Shown piece by piece: positions 1-6,813 of a stretch of 8,578 nucleotides of DNA. A program made the position numbers and the translations under genes. The notes under the pieces are model-generated. The model did not search any database. It was not told where the DNA came from and saw only the letters and a list, made by a program, of their open reading frames with translations. Every line of letters begins with the position of its first letter. Positions within the stretch are counted from its first letter, which is position 1. Location: positions 1 to 8,578 of the forward strand of contig CAZQVW010000117.1 of the NCBI GenBank assembly GCA_964596865.1, given 5' to 3'. This DNA comes from UBA6382 sp964596865. Its GTDB lineage: Bacteria; Bacteroidota; Bacteroidia; Bacteroidales; Bacteroidaceae.

Positions 1-43
1 AGAATTGGAAAAGCAAACAACAATCATAATGAATTAGCTCTCC

Positions 44-98
44 TTTCATTCCTCCCTCCGCAGGCCAAGGACCCAGCCCTGCGGAGGGGGGATTGAAA
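44..98. repeat. Long inverted repeat (hairpin) upstream of the 976-aa gene
   Basis: Arms 44-64 and 78-98 pair over 21 positions with one T/T mismatch (49/93) and one T-G wobble (53/89), around a 13-nt loop (65-77). The inner core is CCGCAGG against CCTGCGG, extended by a C-rich/G-rich stretch and then by TTTC/GAAA ends. No run of T follows either arm directly, so it is not a typical intrinsic terminator, although TAATTTTAG follows a few bases later on the + strand. It could be an attenuator, an RNA-stability hairpin at the end of an upstream transcript, or a small dispersed palindromic repeat. The structure is seen in the sequence; the role is unknown. Confidence 0.8.
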
Positions 99-147
99 CT
101 AATTTTAGATGAAACGTACATGATTGATTACAATTATATGAATTTTT

Positions 148-173
148 GTATAAAAAAAGGGGGGCATTTATAC
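148..173. repeat. Short inverted repeat around an A7G6 tract
   Basis: GTATAAA (148-154) and TTTATAC (167-173) are perfect 7-bp inverted repeats. They flank a spacer made of the rest of an A run and six G residues (159-164). The element sits just upstream of the proposed -7 box at 194-201, where an operator or activator site could lie. The match is short and A/T-rich, so chance is possible. Confidence 0.4.
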
Positions 174-193
174 GCGCAATTATAAGATTTTAG

Positions 194-201
194 TAATTTT
201 G
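194..201 (+). promoter_or_regulatory. Bacteroidota-type -7 promoter box for the 291-4581 cluster
   Basis: TAATTTTG followed by C fits the Bacteroidota sigma-ABfr -7 consensus TAnnTTTG. It lies about 90 nt before the ATG at 291, implying a leader of roughly 80 nt. No clear TTTG -33 element is seen about 19 nt upstream. The same TAATTTTGC string precedes the gene starting at 8046 on the other strand, which supports the reading. Confidence 0.6.
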
Positions 202-290
202 CCACCGTTCGAGGAGTTCTTTTGCAGAGAGCGGGCCTCAAATGCTATGAATAACAATGAAACATACTATGAATTAACAGTATAAAATCG

Positions 291-3221
291 ATGAATATAG
301 CAAGACAAACTATGAAAAACGTGGAGAAAACTTCCAAAAGTAGAATCCCAATAATAGCGAGTGGTGCGAAAGCATTAACGCGTGGCGTAACGGCAGCTGT
401 AAGCGGTGCTAAAGCGCTTGTAATGGGCAGGGACGCAGCCTTTGGCGGTGCAAAAGCAGCTTTGAGCTGTGTGAAACAATCCGTAATGGATACAAAAACT
501 GCAATAACTGGTGCATGGCAACGCCCAGTGCGTGCGGTGGGTAATTCGATGTGGCTGACAGTGGCGCTTGTGGCCGTGTGTGCCGGTATGATGACGGCGA
601 ACAGTGCGCAGGCGGCGTCTGTGGGGCTCGGCGACGAGAAAGCAGACCTGCAGGCATATTATAATAATGTGGCGGAGCGGTATGCGCTGATGACGGATAG
701 TGCATACGATGACGTTGCGTTTGACCAAGAGCAGCGCACGGCGCTGAAAGGGGCGCTGGATAAGGCGCAGGCTGTATTGACCACCGGTACGGGCGATTAC
801 GCCGCAGCCTTGGAGGAATTAAAGACCGTATACGAGCGCGTGCCCTACGTGGAGGGCGGCAAAAAGTGGTGGCTTATTTCGGTTGCCAACCTCAAAGACG
901 GTGCCACATTCATGCTGGAGCCCGCTCATACGCAATATCGCAACCGTTTTATGGTGGCTCACCCCGAAAATCAGAACCAAAACGCAGTGATGGCCGATGA
1001 TATGGAGAAGAGCGAGGCTTCACTATGGCAATTGGAGGCTACCGGTGCTAACGATGCTATCTATACCGATAAGCCCACCTATTATTTCCGCCACGTGGAG
1101 ACCGGATTGTATTTCGGAGTGTCGGACACCATCACCAGTATCGACCAGACCCACAAGCGCATGGTGTCGGACAAGAGTAAAGCCTATGCGTTTTGTATCC
1201 TCACGCTCGATGAGGTGAAAGACCACGACAAAATCTCGATTAAGGGCTACGGCAACGAGAACGCCGTGGTGGTGCAGCATTCCAATGCCGATGGCACTTG
1301 GTTTCGCCTCACCCGCTTCGGCGATTATCCGCAGGTATATTACATTTCTTCGTCAAATTATCCCACTAATGAGATGTGGCCTGCGTGGAATCTCTATACC
1401 GGTGAGACCTCGCTCAATATCTCTGGCGAGATGGAGCAGGCCATCGCCGATTGGGGAAATCTGAATCAGCCTGCGGGCAACACCCCCGGCTATTATAAGG
1501 AAAACGAGGTGGTTGCCTACACCGAGGCTTTGACTAAGGCAAAAGCCATCAATTCCCATAATACTCGGCGCGAATACCGCGATGCGATAGACGCCCTCGA
1601 TTCCGCCTATCACCATGCTCTCGCCCTTTCGCCCATCCCCCTCACCGATGGTTATTACCGCATTGTCAGTGCGGATAAGACCTACGCCGAACAAGGGCGC
1701 ACTGTTTGCGTGTATGATTGCGGCGATGGCTATTTAGGTTGGCACACGATGGATTCCACCCTCTCCTGCAATATCTTCCGCGTGGAGAAGACCGAAGGCG
1801 GATGGAATGTGAAGAGCCTGGCCACGGGCAATTACGTGGGGCATGCCATCGATGACAACCGCATTACGATGGACGATGCCCCCACCACCGTTCAGACCTT
1901 TACTATCCACGGCGAGGGCCAATGGAAATGGAGTAACCGCGCCACCATATATACTTACTACACGTTCGGTGAGGGTTATGTGGGACGCTACTACAGCCAA
2001 AACGCCCTCAACTCTTTCGACGACTGGCAGTTCCAGCCAGTGAGCAAGGATATTATTGACAGTATCAATATTGTGAGCGCTGCCAAGTTGGTAAACCACA
2101 CTCTGGTGGTGGAAGACCCCTCGATAGTGCTGGGCGATAGCACCAATACCTCGCCCGTGCGCCTCAATTGGATTAAGGCGCAGGCCGCTCTGGTGGGCCA
2201 ACTGAATATTATGGCTATTGATGTGAGAAACGCCCATTTAGACAGCCTCTGTACGTCAGAGACCTTACTTTCTATCAGTTCGCAGCCCAATTGTCTATTG
2301 ATAGCTACGGCTTCGCAGGGACTGGAGGGCAGAAATGTGGTGGTAGACGGCCATTGCGAGCAGTTGGATTTGGCCGACGAGCCGTTCCTTTGCTCCGAGG
2401 CGTTTACGGCCGATGAAGCAAAGCTCACTATTTCTCCCGCCTACGCCACACTGAAGGGCGGTTGGCAGACGGTGGCCGTGCCGTTCGCTGTGTCCTCCGT
2501 TGAGGCCTCCGAAAACGGAGCTGTTGCCATAGAGAGCGCCTCGCAGAACGGCGATATTATGGTGAGAGAGTACACAGGTGTGGACGATGGCGAGATACAG
2601 TTTGCTAAATTGGCAGACGCACAACTTCAGGCCTATACGCCGTATGCGCTGGCCGTGCCCGGAAAGGCTTACGGCGCAAAGTCGCTGGAGGGGCAGACGC
2701 TCACATTCTTCGGCCACGGCGTAAAGGTATTGCCCACCGATAGCGTGGCTCCTGTGGTGAAAGGTAATTACTCCTTTATGGCCAAGACAAATAACGAGCC
2801 CGTGGATAGGGCGTGGATTATCAATTATGCGGGCAATGGGTTTGAGGCTTGGACAAACGGAACGCCGCTTACCATGCGCGGCTACTTCACCTGCGCCGAC
2901 ACTGCCCTGTATAATAAGGGCGATTTCTCTTTCGCTATCGACACGCTGGCTTCGGCCAAAAGTAAGAAGTACCTCATTATCTCCGGATTGGATTTGAGCG
3001 AGAATCTCACCGGCATCCCCTCGTCATCTGTAGAGGAGAACGGCGTGGAGCTTGTGCCCACCGATGGCGGTATTCTCATTCCGCAGGGACAGCCAATGCG
3101 CATTAAGGTGTGTGACATGGCTGGGCGCACGATTGTGAACACAACTGTGAGCGGCGGAACCACAATTGCTTTGCCGGCGGGCATCTATATCGTTAATAAT
3201 AAAAAGATAAGAATCAAATAA
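291..3221 (+). CDS. Large secreted multidomain protein with T9SS-like C-terminal sorting domain
   Basis: 976 aa, probably surface-exposed or secreted. The ATG at 291 is the first after an in-frame TGA at 270-272; Met8 (312) is an alternative. Residues 24-79 are four 14-residue tandem repeats (SGAKAL, SGAKAL, GGAKAA, then a diverged copy) rich in Ala/Lys. A hydrophobic segment follows at about 87-103 with a likely signal-peptidase site AQA|AS at 106-110. The mature part has a helical segment (about 117-180), a domain starting near KKWW (191) with an HVETGLYFG motif near 268, a second helical segment (about 401-447), and a second domain from GYYRIVS (about 454) with ATGNYVG near 511. TG-x-Y-x-G motifs and W/F-x-x-E strands suggest ricin-like beta-trefoil or related glycan-binding folds. 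Residues about 915-976 form the sorting domain, with IKVCDMAGR, LPAGIYI and a basic end. No catalytic motif was recognised. It heads a three-gene cluster. The trefoil assignment is inference; the sorting domain is well supported. Confidence 0.9.
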   Translation: MNIARQTMKNVEKTSKSRIPIIASGAKALTRGVTAAVSGAKALVMGRDAAFGGAKAALSCVKQSVMDTKTAITGAWQRPVRAVGNSMWLTVALVAVCAGMMTANSAQAASVGLGDEKADLQAYYNNVAERYALMTDSAYDDVAFDQEQRTALKGALDKAQAVLTTGTGDYAAALEELKTVYERVPYVEGGKKWWLISVANLKDGATFMLEPAHTQYRNRFMVAHPENQNQNAVMADDMEKSEASLWQLEATGANDAIYTDKPTYYFRHVETGLYFGVSDTITSIDQTHKRMVSDKSKAYAFCILTLDEVKDHDKISIKGYGNENAVVVQHSNADGTWFRLTRFGDYPQVYYISSSNYPTNEMWPAWNLYTGETSLNISGEMEQAIADWGNLNQPAGNTPGYYKENEVVAYTEALTKAKAINSHNTRREYRDAIDALDSAYHHALALSPIPLTDGYYRIVSADKTYAEQGRTVCVYDCGDGYLGWHTMDSTLSCNIFRVEKTEGGWNVKSLATGNYVGHAIDDNRITMDDAPTTVQTFTIHGEGQWKWSNRATIYTYYTFGEGYVGRYYSQNALNSFDDWQFQPVSKDIIDSINIVSAAKLVNHTLVVEDPSIVLGDSTNTSPVRLNWIKAQAALVGQLNIMAIDVRNAHLDSLCTSETLLSISSQPNCLLIATASQGLEGRNVVVDGHCEQLDLADEPFLCSEAFTADEAKLTISPAYATLKGGWQTVAVPFAVSSVEASENGAVAIESASQNGDIMVREYTGVDDGEIQFAKLADAQLQAYTPYALAVPGKAYGAKSLEGQTLTFFGHGVKVLPTDSVAPVVKGNYSFMAKTNNEPVDRAWIINYAGNGFEAWTNGTPLTMRGYFTCADTALYNKGDFSFAIDTLASAKSKKYLIISGLDLSENLTGIPSSSVEENGVELVPTDGGILIPQGQPMRIKVCDMAGRTIVNTTVSGGTTIALPAGIYIVNNKKIRIK
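360..527 (+). repeat. 42-bp (14-codon) tandem repeat in the 5' coding region
   Basis: Four consecutive 42-nt units start at 360, 402, 444 and 486 and encode residues 24-79 of the 976-aa protein. Units 1-3 keep (S/G)GAKA at the same position; unit 4 retains only a Lys and the phase (MDTKTAITG). The DNA of the units has diverged at many positions, so the duplication is old or the peptide pattern is under selection. The repeat ends just before the hydrophobic export segment. Confidence 0.75.
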
Positions 3222-3248
3222 AACTAAACACTAATAAAAGTCATCACA

Positions 3249-4061
3249 ATGAAATCCCTTTTTCTCTCAGCTACAGTTCTGTGTGTGGCATTATGCGCTT
3301 CGGCGCAGAGCTTCACTGTTTACCAAGGTGAAAAATCCACCGGTTTCAACGCCGCCAAAGTGGACAGTGTAACATTCAGTACAAAATCGGTGGACTATAA
3401 CAACGGAGGTGGCGCCGTGAGCGGCCCGCGCAAGATTAATGCCAAATGGTGTGCGTTGGGAACGTCCATCACTTGGTATAACGACCACCCCAACCACTTC
3501 ACCAAGGGCTATGAAACGCGCTTGTTGGAGCAACTGAAGTTCTCTTCGTGGGTAAACAAGGGTGTAAACGGCGGCACACTCTCTTCCGCTATCAAAAATG
3601 TGGAGGAGGCCGATTATTACACCATCGAGCACGGCATCAACGACTGGGGACACTCCACTCCCGTGGGCACTATGGACGATTATATCAATAATACCAACAA
3701 CGGCACCTTCGCCGCTACCTATCGCCGCCTGATAGAGACTATCTTCGCCGCCAATCCGGATGCCAAGATTGTGCTCTGCACTCCCAGAAAGGGTTATGGA
3801 TTCTCCGGCTACTTGCCCGACCACTGCTATGACGCCAAAAACGGTATCTATCTTAAGGATTATGCCGATATAATCAAGCAGATAGCCGCCTATGAGGGTT
3901 TCCCCGTGGCAGATTTCTTTAATGAATGCGGCGGTCAGCACAATCTGGCTCGCCTTAGCATCGATGTGGCCCTCCATCCCAACGATGCCGGTTATCAGAT
4001 GATGGCCAATGTGTTGCAAAAGGCAATGGAGAAGGTGATAGTGGAATATGCGGACGAATAA
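3249..4061 (+). CDS. Secreted SGNH/GDSL-family hydrolase (probable esterase)
   Basis: 270 aa. An N-terminal signal peptide (1-19, cleavage near ASAQ|S) directs it out of the cytoplasm. Residues about 21-48 form a short lead segment ending in AKVDSVTFS, a motif common in Bacteroidota exported proteins. The SGNH blocks follow: LGTSITWYND (block I, nucleophile Ser73), NKGVNGGT (block II, Gly108 or 109), HGINDW (block III, Asn131) and DVALHPNDAGY (block V, His243). In most family members the acidic residue is three before the His (DxxH); here Asp239 is four before it and Val240 holds the usual place. The family hydrolyses ester bonds, often acetyl groups on polysaccharides; the substrate here cannot be read. 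It lies 27 nt after the 976-aa gene and 16 nt before the next, so the three are probably co-transcribed. It has no sorting domain of its own. Confidence 0.9.
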   Translation: MKSLFLSATVLCVALCASAQSFTVYQGEKSTGFNAAKVDSVTFSTKSVDYNNGGGAVSGPRKINAKWCALGTSITWYNDHPNHFTKGYETRLLEQLKFSSWVNKGVNGGTLSSAIKNVEEADYYTIEHGINDWGHSTPVGTMDDYINNTNNGTFAATYRRLIETIFAANPDAKIVLCTPRKGYGFSGYLPDHCYDAKNGIYLKDYADIIKQIAAYEGFPVADFFNECGGQHNLARLSIDVALHPNDAGYQMMANVLQKAMEKVIVEYADE

Positions 4062-4077
4062 ATTGTCTTGAAATAGA

Positions 4078-4581
4078 ATGAAAAACAGATTAATTGGTTT
4101 CGGGGCTCTGGCGGCTTTGTGGATGACACTTTTGTGTGCCACAAGCCTGCCGTCCCGCGCGGACACAGGCGAGATAGTCAGCGTTATCTTCTATCAAAAA
4201 GACGGTGCGCAGATTGCCTACGCCATGGACGACCACCCGCGCTTTACATTTATGGCCAACAATCGATTTGTGATGCTGCGAACGGATAATGAGACGGTGG
4301 CCTATCAACTGGCCAAGTTGGATAAATTTGTCTTTTCCGACGAACCCACCGCTGTGATGCCCGTCTCCAAGGAAGTTGGCAGTATAAGAAATGAAGCGGG
4401 CGCCCTTTTGTTTGCAGGGTTCTCCAAGTCCGTGCCCATAAAGGTGTGTGATATGTCGGGGCGCGAGGTTTTGACATCCCAAACCGACGAAGGCGGCAGT
4501 GCTTCCCTTTCTTTGGCGTCCCTGCCCGCAGGAATATACATCATTAGCGCCGCCAATGCTTCTTTGAAGATAAAGAAATAG
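4078..4581 (+). CDS. Small exported protein with T9SS-like C-terminal sorting domain
   Basis: 167 aa. A signal peptide covers about residues 1-28 (hydrophobic core 6-22, likely cleavage at SRA|D). Residues about 31-88 form a small beta-rich segment ending AKLDKFVFSDE, which resembles the AKVDSVTFS segment at the N-terminus of the upstream SGNH hydrolase. Residues about 105-167 are a type IX sorting-domain-like module: IKVCDMSGRE at 121-130, SLPAGIYII at 148-156 and a Lys-rich end. The IKVCDM-x-GR and LPAGIYI motifs match the end of the 976-aa protein closely. Between signal and sorting domain there is only about 75 residues and no catalytic motif, so it may be a surface anchor, a partner or a binding module. 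It is the last gene of the cluster, with a terminator 25 nt downstream. Confidence 0.85.
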   Translation: MKNRLIGFGALAALWMTLLCATSLPSRADTGEIVSVIFYQKDGAQIAYAMDDHPRFTFMANNRFVMLRTDNETVAYQLAKLDKFVFSDEPTAVMPVSKEVGSIRNEAGALLFAGFSKSVPIKVCDMSGREVLTSQTDEGGSASLSLASLPAGIYIISAANASLKIKK

Positions 4582-4605
4582 TGCGGCTGGGTTAATACTT
4601 TAGTT

Positions 4606-4642
4606 CGCCATTCCTATAAAAACAGGAATGGCGATTTTTTTT
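4606..4642 (+). terminator. Intrinsic terminator of the three-gene + strand cluster
   Basis: A perfect 10-bp stem, CGCCATTCCT (4606-4615) with AGGAATGGCG (4624-4633), closes an 8-nt loop and is followed by eight T residues (4635-4642). It starts 25 nt after the stop codon at 4579-4581. No A run precedes the left arm, so it works only for + strand transcription. Confidence 0.93.
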
Positions 4643-4716
4643 GCAATTACCTTTAGATAAGACCAATACTTTGCGGGATACCTCCAATCTTTCTGGATGT
4701 TGCTGGGCAGGAAATC

Positions 4717-5349
4717 CTAATAATATTTTATTTTGCGGGTCTGGGATTGGGTGCGAGTGGTGCCATCGGCGTAATGGGTGGTGATGGTGCGCTCTGTCCA
4801 GTTGCCGAGGTCATCGGTGTGGATGTTTTTGATGGTGCCACCGGTGAGATTTTTGTGGCCCTCCACGCTGAACGAAGAAATCTGACGCCCCTCTTTTTTA
4901 AAGCGGATAATAAGACTGTCGCCTGCGGCGCTATACCACGCCCAATAGTCCACATTGCGGTCGTCTGCGTAATGGCAATCCAGTTTGTTGCCGGTGGGCT
5001 TGTTGCTTTGGAATCCGATGAGCTCGCCACCGGTGCCGCGCACGCAAAGTAGGCTGTCATTGCCCATAACGATGTGGAAACCGGAGATTCCGTCGGGCAT
5101 AAAAAACACGGTGTCGGGATGAGCGGGCAAATCGGGCACATATTGTTGCAGGAAACCATTGGGATATTCGGCCTCCTGCACATTGCCCATTAGTTCGCAC
5201 ATGGTGAGGTCGGGCGTGATGAGGTATTTATGGTAATCTTCCTTGATTTGTTCCTGCGTCTTGTGTTTAGGGCCGCCGCAAGCGCCCAAAAGACAGATGA
5301 TTAAGAGTAGACCGGAAACAGATGGTGAGAAATGAAAATGTTGATTCAT
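4717..5349 (-). CDS. Lipoprotein with a C-terminal DxxGNWTxR (YD-repeat-like) motif
   Basis: 210 aa. The N-terminus carries a hydrophobic segment (13-23) and a lipobox LGAC with acylated Cys24, so it should be a membrane-anchored lipoprotein. The middle (about 45-150) contains beta-rich stretches, including a segment around VMGNDSLLCVRGTGGELIGF (94-113), and no enzyme motif. The end has TDDLGNWTERT (178-188), then a G-T-x-R pattern and RKIKYY at the very C-terminus. Such DxxGNWxxR...R-x-I-x-Y endings are familiar from Bacteroidota exported proteins and resemble one YD/RHS-type repeat. It is separated from the upstream lipoprotein gene by a terminator at 5520-5565, so it probably has its own promoter; TAATTTTT at 5427-5420 (-) is a weak -7 candidate lacking the final G. 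No terminator was found after it. Function unknown. Confidence 0.85.
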   Translation of the reverse strand: MNQHFHFSPSVSGLLLIICLLGACGGPKHKTQEQIKEDYHKYLITPDLTMCELMGNVQEAEYPNGFLQQYVPDLPAHPDTVFFMPDGISGFHIVMGNDSLLCVRGTGGELIGFQSNKPTGNKLDCHYADDRNVDYWAWYSAAGDSLIIRFKKEGRQISSFSVEGHKNLTGGTIKNIHTDDLGNWTERTITTHYADGTTRTQSQTRKIKYY

Positions 5350-5519
5350 GGATAGGGAATGGAAAGGGGGTATGAGAGGAATTTAGATGGCGCAACCACG
5401 CGTTTGGGTAATGCAGCTAAAAAATTATGTCGTGGCGCCGAACGTTATGACCGCCATCAAGTGTTTAGGCCGTTTGTTAGCAAGTCTAAACGCCTTTAAT
5501 CCAATGTTTTTGCGAAAAG

Positions 5520-5565
5520 AAAAAGCAAGAGACGGGGGTATAGGAGTTTCGTCTCTTGCTTTTTT
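5520..5565 (-). terminator. Strong hairpin terminator after the 140-aa lipoprotein gene
   Basis: A perfect 10-bp stem, GCAAGAGACG (5525-5534) with CGTCTCTTGC (5550-5559), is flanked by five A residues (5520-5524) and six T residues (5560-5565), around a 15-nt loop. It lies 17 nt beyond the stop of the minus-strand gene ending at 5583, which it most likely serves. The A/T flanks also pair and make it symmetrical, so it could stop transcription from both sides. Confidence 0.9.
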
Positions 5566-5582
5566 ATTATCAGATAATGAGC

Positions 5583-6005
5583 TTACGGCTTGGTGTTTGC
5601 GGGAGCGGCGTCTTTCTCCACCACTTCCACCTGCTCGGTGGCATCGATGGTGTCTACATCGCCGGCGGGAGCGCTCTGTGCCTGACCTTGGGCGGGAGCT
5701 TGTGCGGCGCCAGGGTATTGGCTGGCCTGCTCCTGCATCATGCGGCCGTAGATAGAATCCAGTTTGTATTCCACTTGATATTTCTGGATGCCCTGCATAA
5801 ACTGGTTCTGCTCTTCTTGGCTAAGGCCCTGCAGATATTCCTGGGCTTTAGCGTTTTCTTCCTGCAGTTTCTCCATGTCGCGGTTTTCCAGCAGGGTCTT
5901 TACGGTGGCGCAATAGTCTTTTGCGTTACTGTCGGGGCTTTTTTTGCAGCTCTGGAAGCCTCCGAGGACGGCGATAGTCAGAGCAACGATGAAAATCTTT
6001 TTCAT
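5583..6005 (-). CDS. Small helical lipoprotein with a low-complexity Ala/Gln/Pro tail
   Basis: 140 aa. The start MKKIFIVALTIAVLGG leads to FQSC, a relaxed lipobox with Cys20 as the likely lipidated residue, so it should be anchored to a membrane. Residues about 28-95 are strongly helical and charged, with many Glu/Gln/Lys (DMEKLQEENAKAQEYL and a QEEQNQFMQGIQKY stretch), consistent with a helical bundle or short coiled coil. Residues about 97-140 are Ala/Gln/Pro-rich, then acidic (DATEQVEVVEKD), probably disordered. No known enzyme motif. It follows the CBM9-like gene by 106 nt and may be read from the same transcript or from its own promoter; no convincing -7 box was found. It ends just before a strong terminator. 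Confidence 0.85.
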   Translation of the reverse strand: MKKIFIVALTIAVLGGFQSCKKSPDSNAKDYCATVKTLLENRDMEKLQEENAKAQEYLQGLSQEEQNQFMQGIQKYQVEYKLDSIYGRMMQEQASQYPGAAQAPAQGQAQSAPAGDVDTIDATEQVEVVEKDAAPANTKP

Positions 6006-6078
6006 TAATGTAAGTGTTTATAAGTTTTGATAGTTTTGCTTCGTATTGTAGGAGCCGTTATTGGTTTGAGACAGGCAA

Positions 6079-6106
6079 TATAGGCATTTTATAGGCATTA
6101 TAGGTC
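6079..6106. repeat. Three TATAGGCAT-type direct repeats between two genes
   Basis: TATAGGCAT occurs at 6079-6087 and 6090-6098, and TATAGGTC at 6099-6106. They lie in the 106-nt gap between the stop of the CBM9-like gene and the start of the 140-aa lipoprotein gene. The spacings are 11 and 9 bp, near one helical turn. This could be an operator for the lipoprotein gene, but the repeats are short. Confidence 0.4.
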
Positions 6107-6111
6107 GGATA

Positions 6112-6813
6112 TTACCTTTCCCAAACGATGTGCCCAAAGAATTGCGGCAGGTGGAAATTGGGCTTCGGGGTGTAGATGGGACTCCACGAAAGGAAATGAG
6201 GGCGCGCCATCTTGTCGCCGCATTTATAGAAGTTAGCCCGCATGGCCATGCGCGGCGGAAACTGCTGTGTGTCTTTCCAAAAGGCGGAGTAGGGCACTTT
6301 CAGAGAGAGAGTCCACGTCTGTTTGCCCTCCATTCGGGCCAACGGAGCGTGTTGGGCTATTGAGGAGTGGCGCTCGATGGCTTTCAGTATCTCCTCAGGG
6401 GCGTGTTCCGTATCTCTGCCGCCGCCGCGGTTGGCAAAAAGGACTGTGCCGAGACAGTTGGCCTCAAGGTTGTAGTATATATCGCTATCGGGGTAGGGCG
6501 AAAGGAACATTTCCACGCACGAATCCTCCCATACGCGCCCGTTGTCTTTATCGGCCACGGCCTGCGTATCATTTTCCGTTACGCGGTATTCCACCAGCAG
6601 TGCCTCTTCGCCGTAGGCCAGGCGGAAGTGGACTATTGGGGCGTAGGGATATTCCTCGGGCCAGTCTGTGTGCCCAATCCTATTCCATTCCACGCCGTTT
6701 TCCTCCATCAGACGGGCTATTTGCTTGGCGCTCACCTCCTTTGCGCTCACAAAGGGCACGTGTAGCACAGGGCTGTCCCCTGTGCGCATGGCTTCTTTTT
6801 GTGGGTGGGTCAT
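6112..6813 (-). CDS. CBM9-like (carbohydrate-binding family 9-like) domain protein without signal peptide
   Basis: 233 aa. The whole protein resembles the DOMON/CBM9-like beta-sandwich found in many Bacteroidota proteins: VWEDSCVEMFLSP (94-106), then YYNLEANCLG (113-122) and the closing WSPIYTPKPNFH...FFGHIVW (210-231). In characterised CBM9 proteins this fold binds sugars, usually as a module attached to an enzyme. Here it stands alone, with no catalytic domain, no signal peptide and no membrane segment, so it is predicted to be cytoplasmic. The start at 6813 is supported by a 4-nt ATGA overlap with the stop of the preceding gene (TGA at 6812-6810), which implies translational coupling. Met9 is an unlikely alternative. 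The ligand is unknown. Confidence 0.85.
   Translation of the reverse strand: MTHPQKEAMRTGDSPVLHVPFVSAKEVSAKQIARLMEENGVEWNRIGHTDWPEEYPYAPIVHFRLAYGEEALLVEYRVTENDTQAVADKDNGRVWEDSCVEMFLSPYPDSDIYYNLEANCLGTVLFANRGGGRDTEHAPEEILKAIERHSSIAQHAPLARMEGKQTWTLSLKVPYSAFWKDTQQFPPRMAMRANFYKCGDKMARPHFLSWSPIYTPKPNFHLPQFFGHIVWER

Noticed and set aside
44..98. Intrinsic terminator
   Set aside because: The stem is strong, but no T run directly follows either arm.
3291..4166. 291-codon open frame on the minus strand
   Set aside because: It is fully antisense to the SGNH hydrolase and the start of the next gene, both of which have signal peptides and family motifs; the antisense translation shows no recognisable domain.
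4078..4581. A broken-off C-terminal end of the SGNH hydrolase gene
   Set aside because: The 167-aa gene has its own start codon and signal peptide and is in a different frame after a normal stop, so a recent frameshift is not supported.
5387..5755. 122-codon plus-strand frame
   Set aside because: It crosses the terminator at 5520-5565 and then runs antisense to the 140-aa lipoprotein gene; its translation has no family features.
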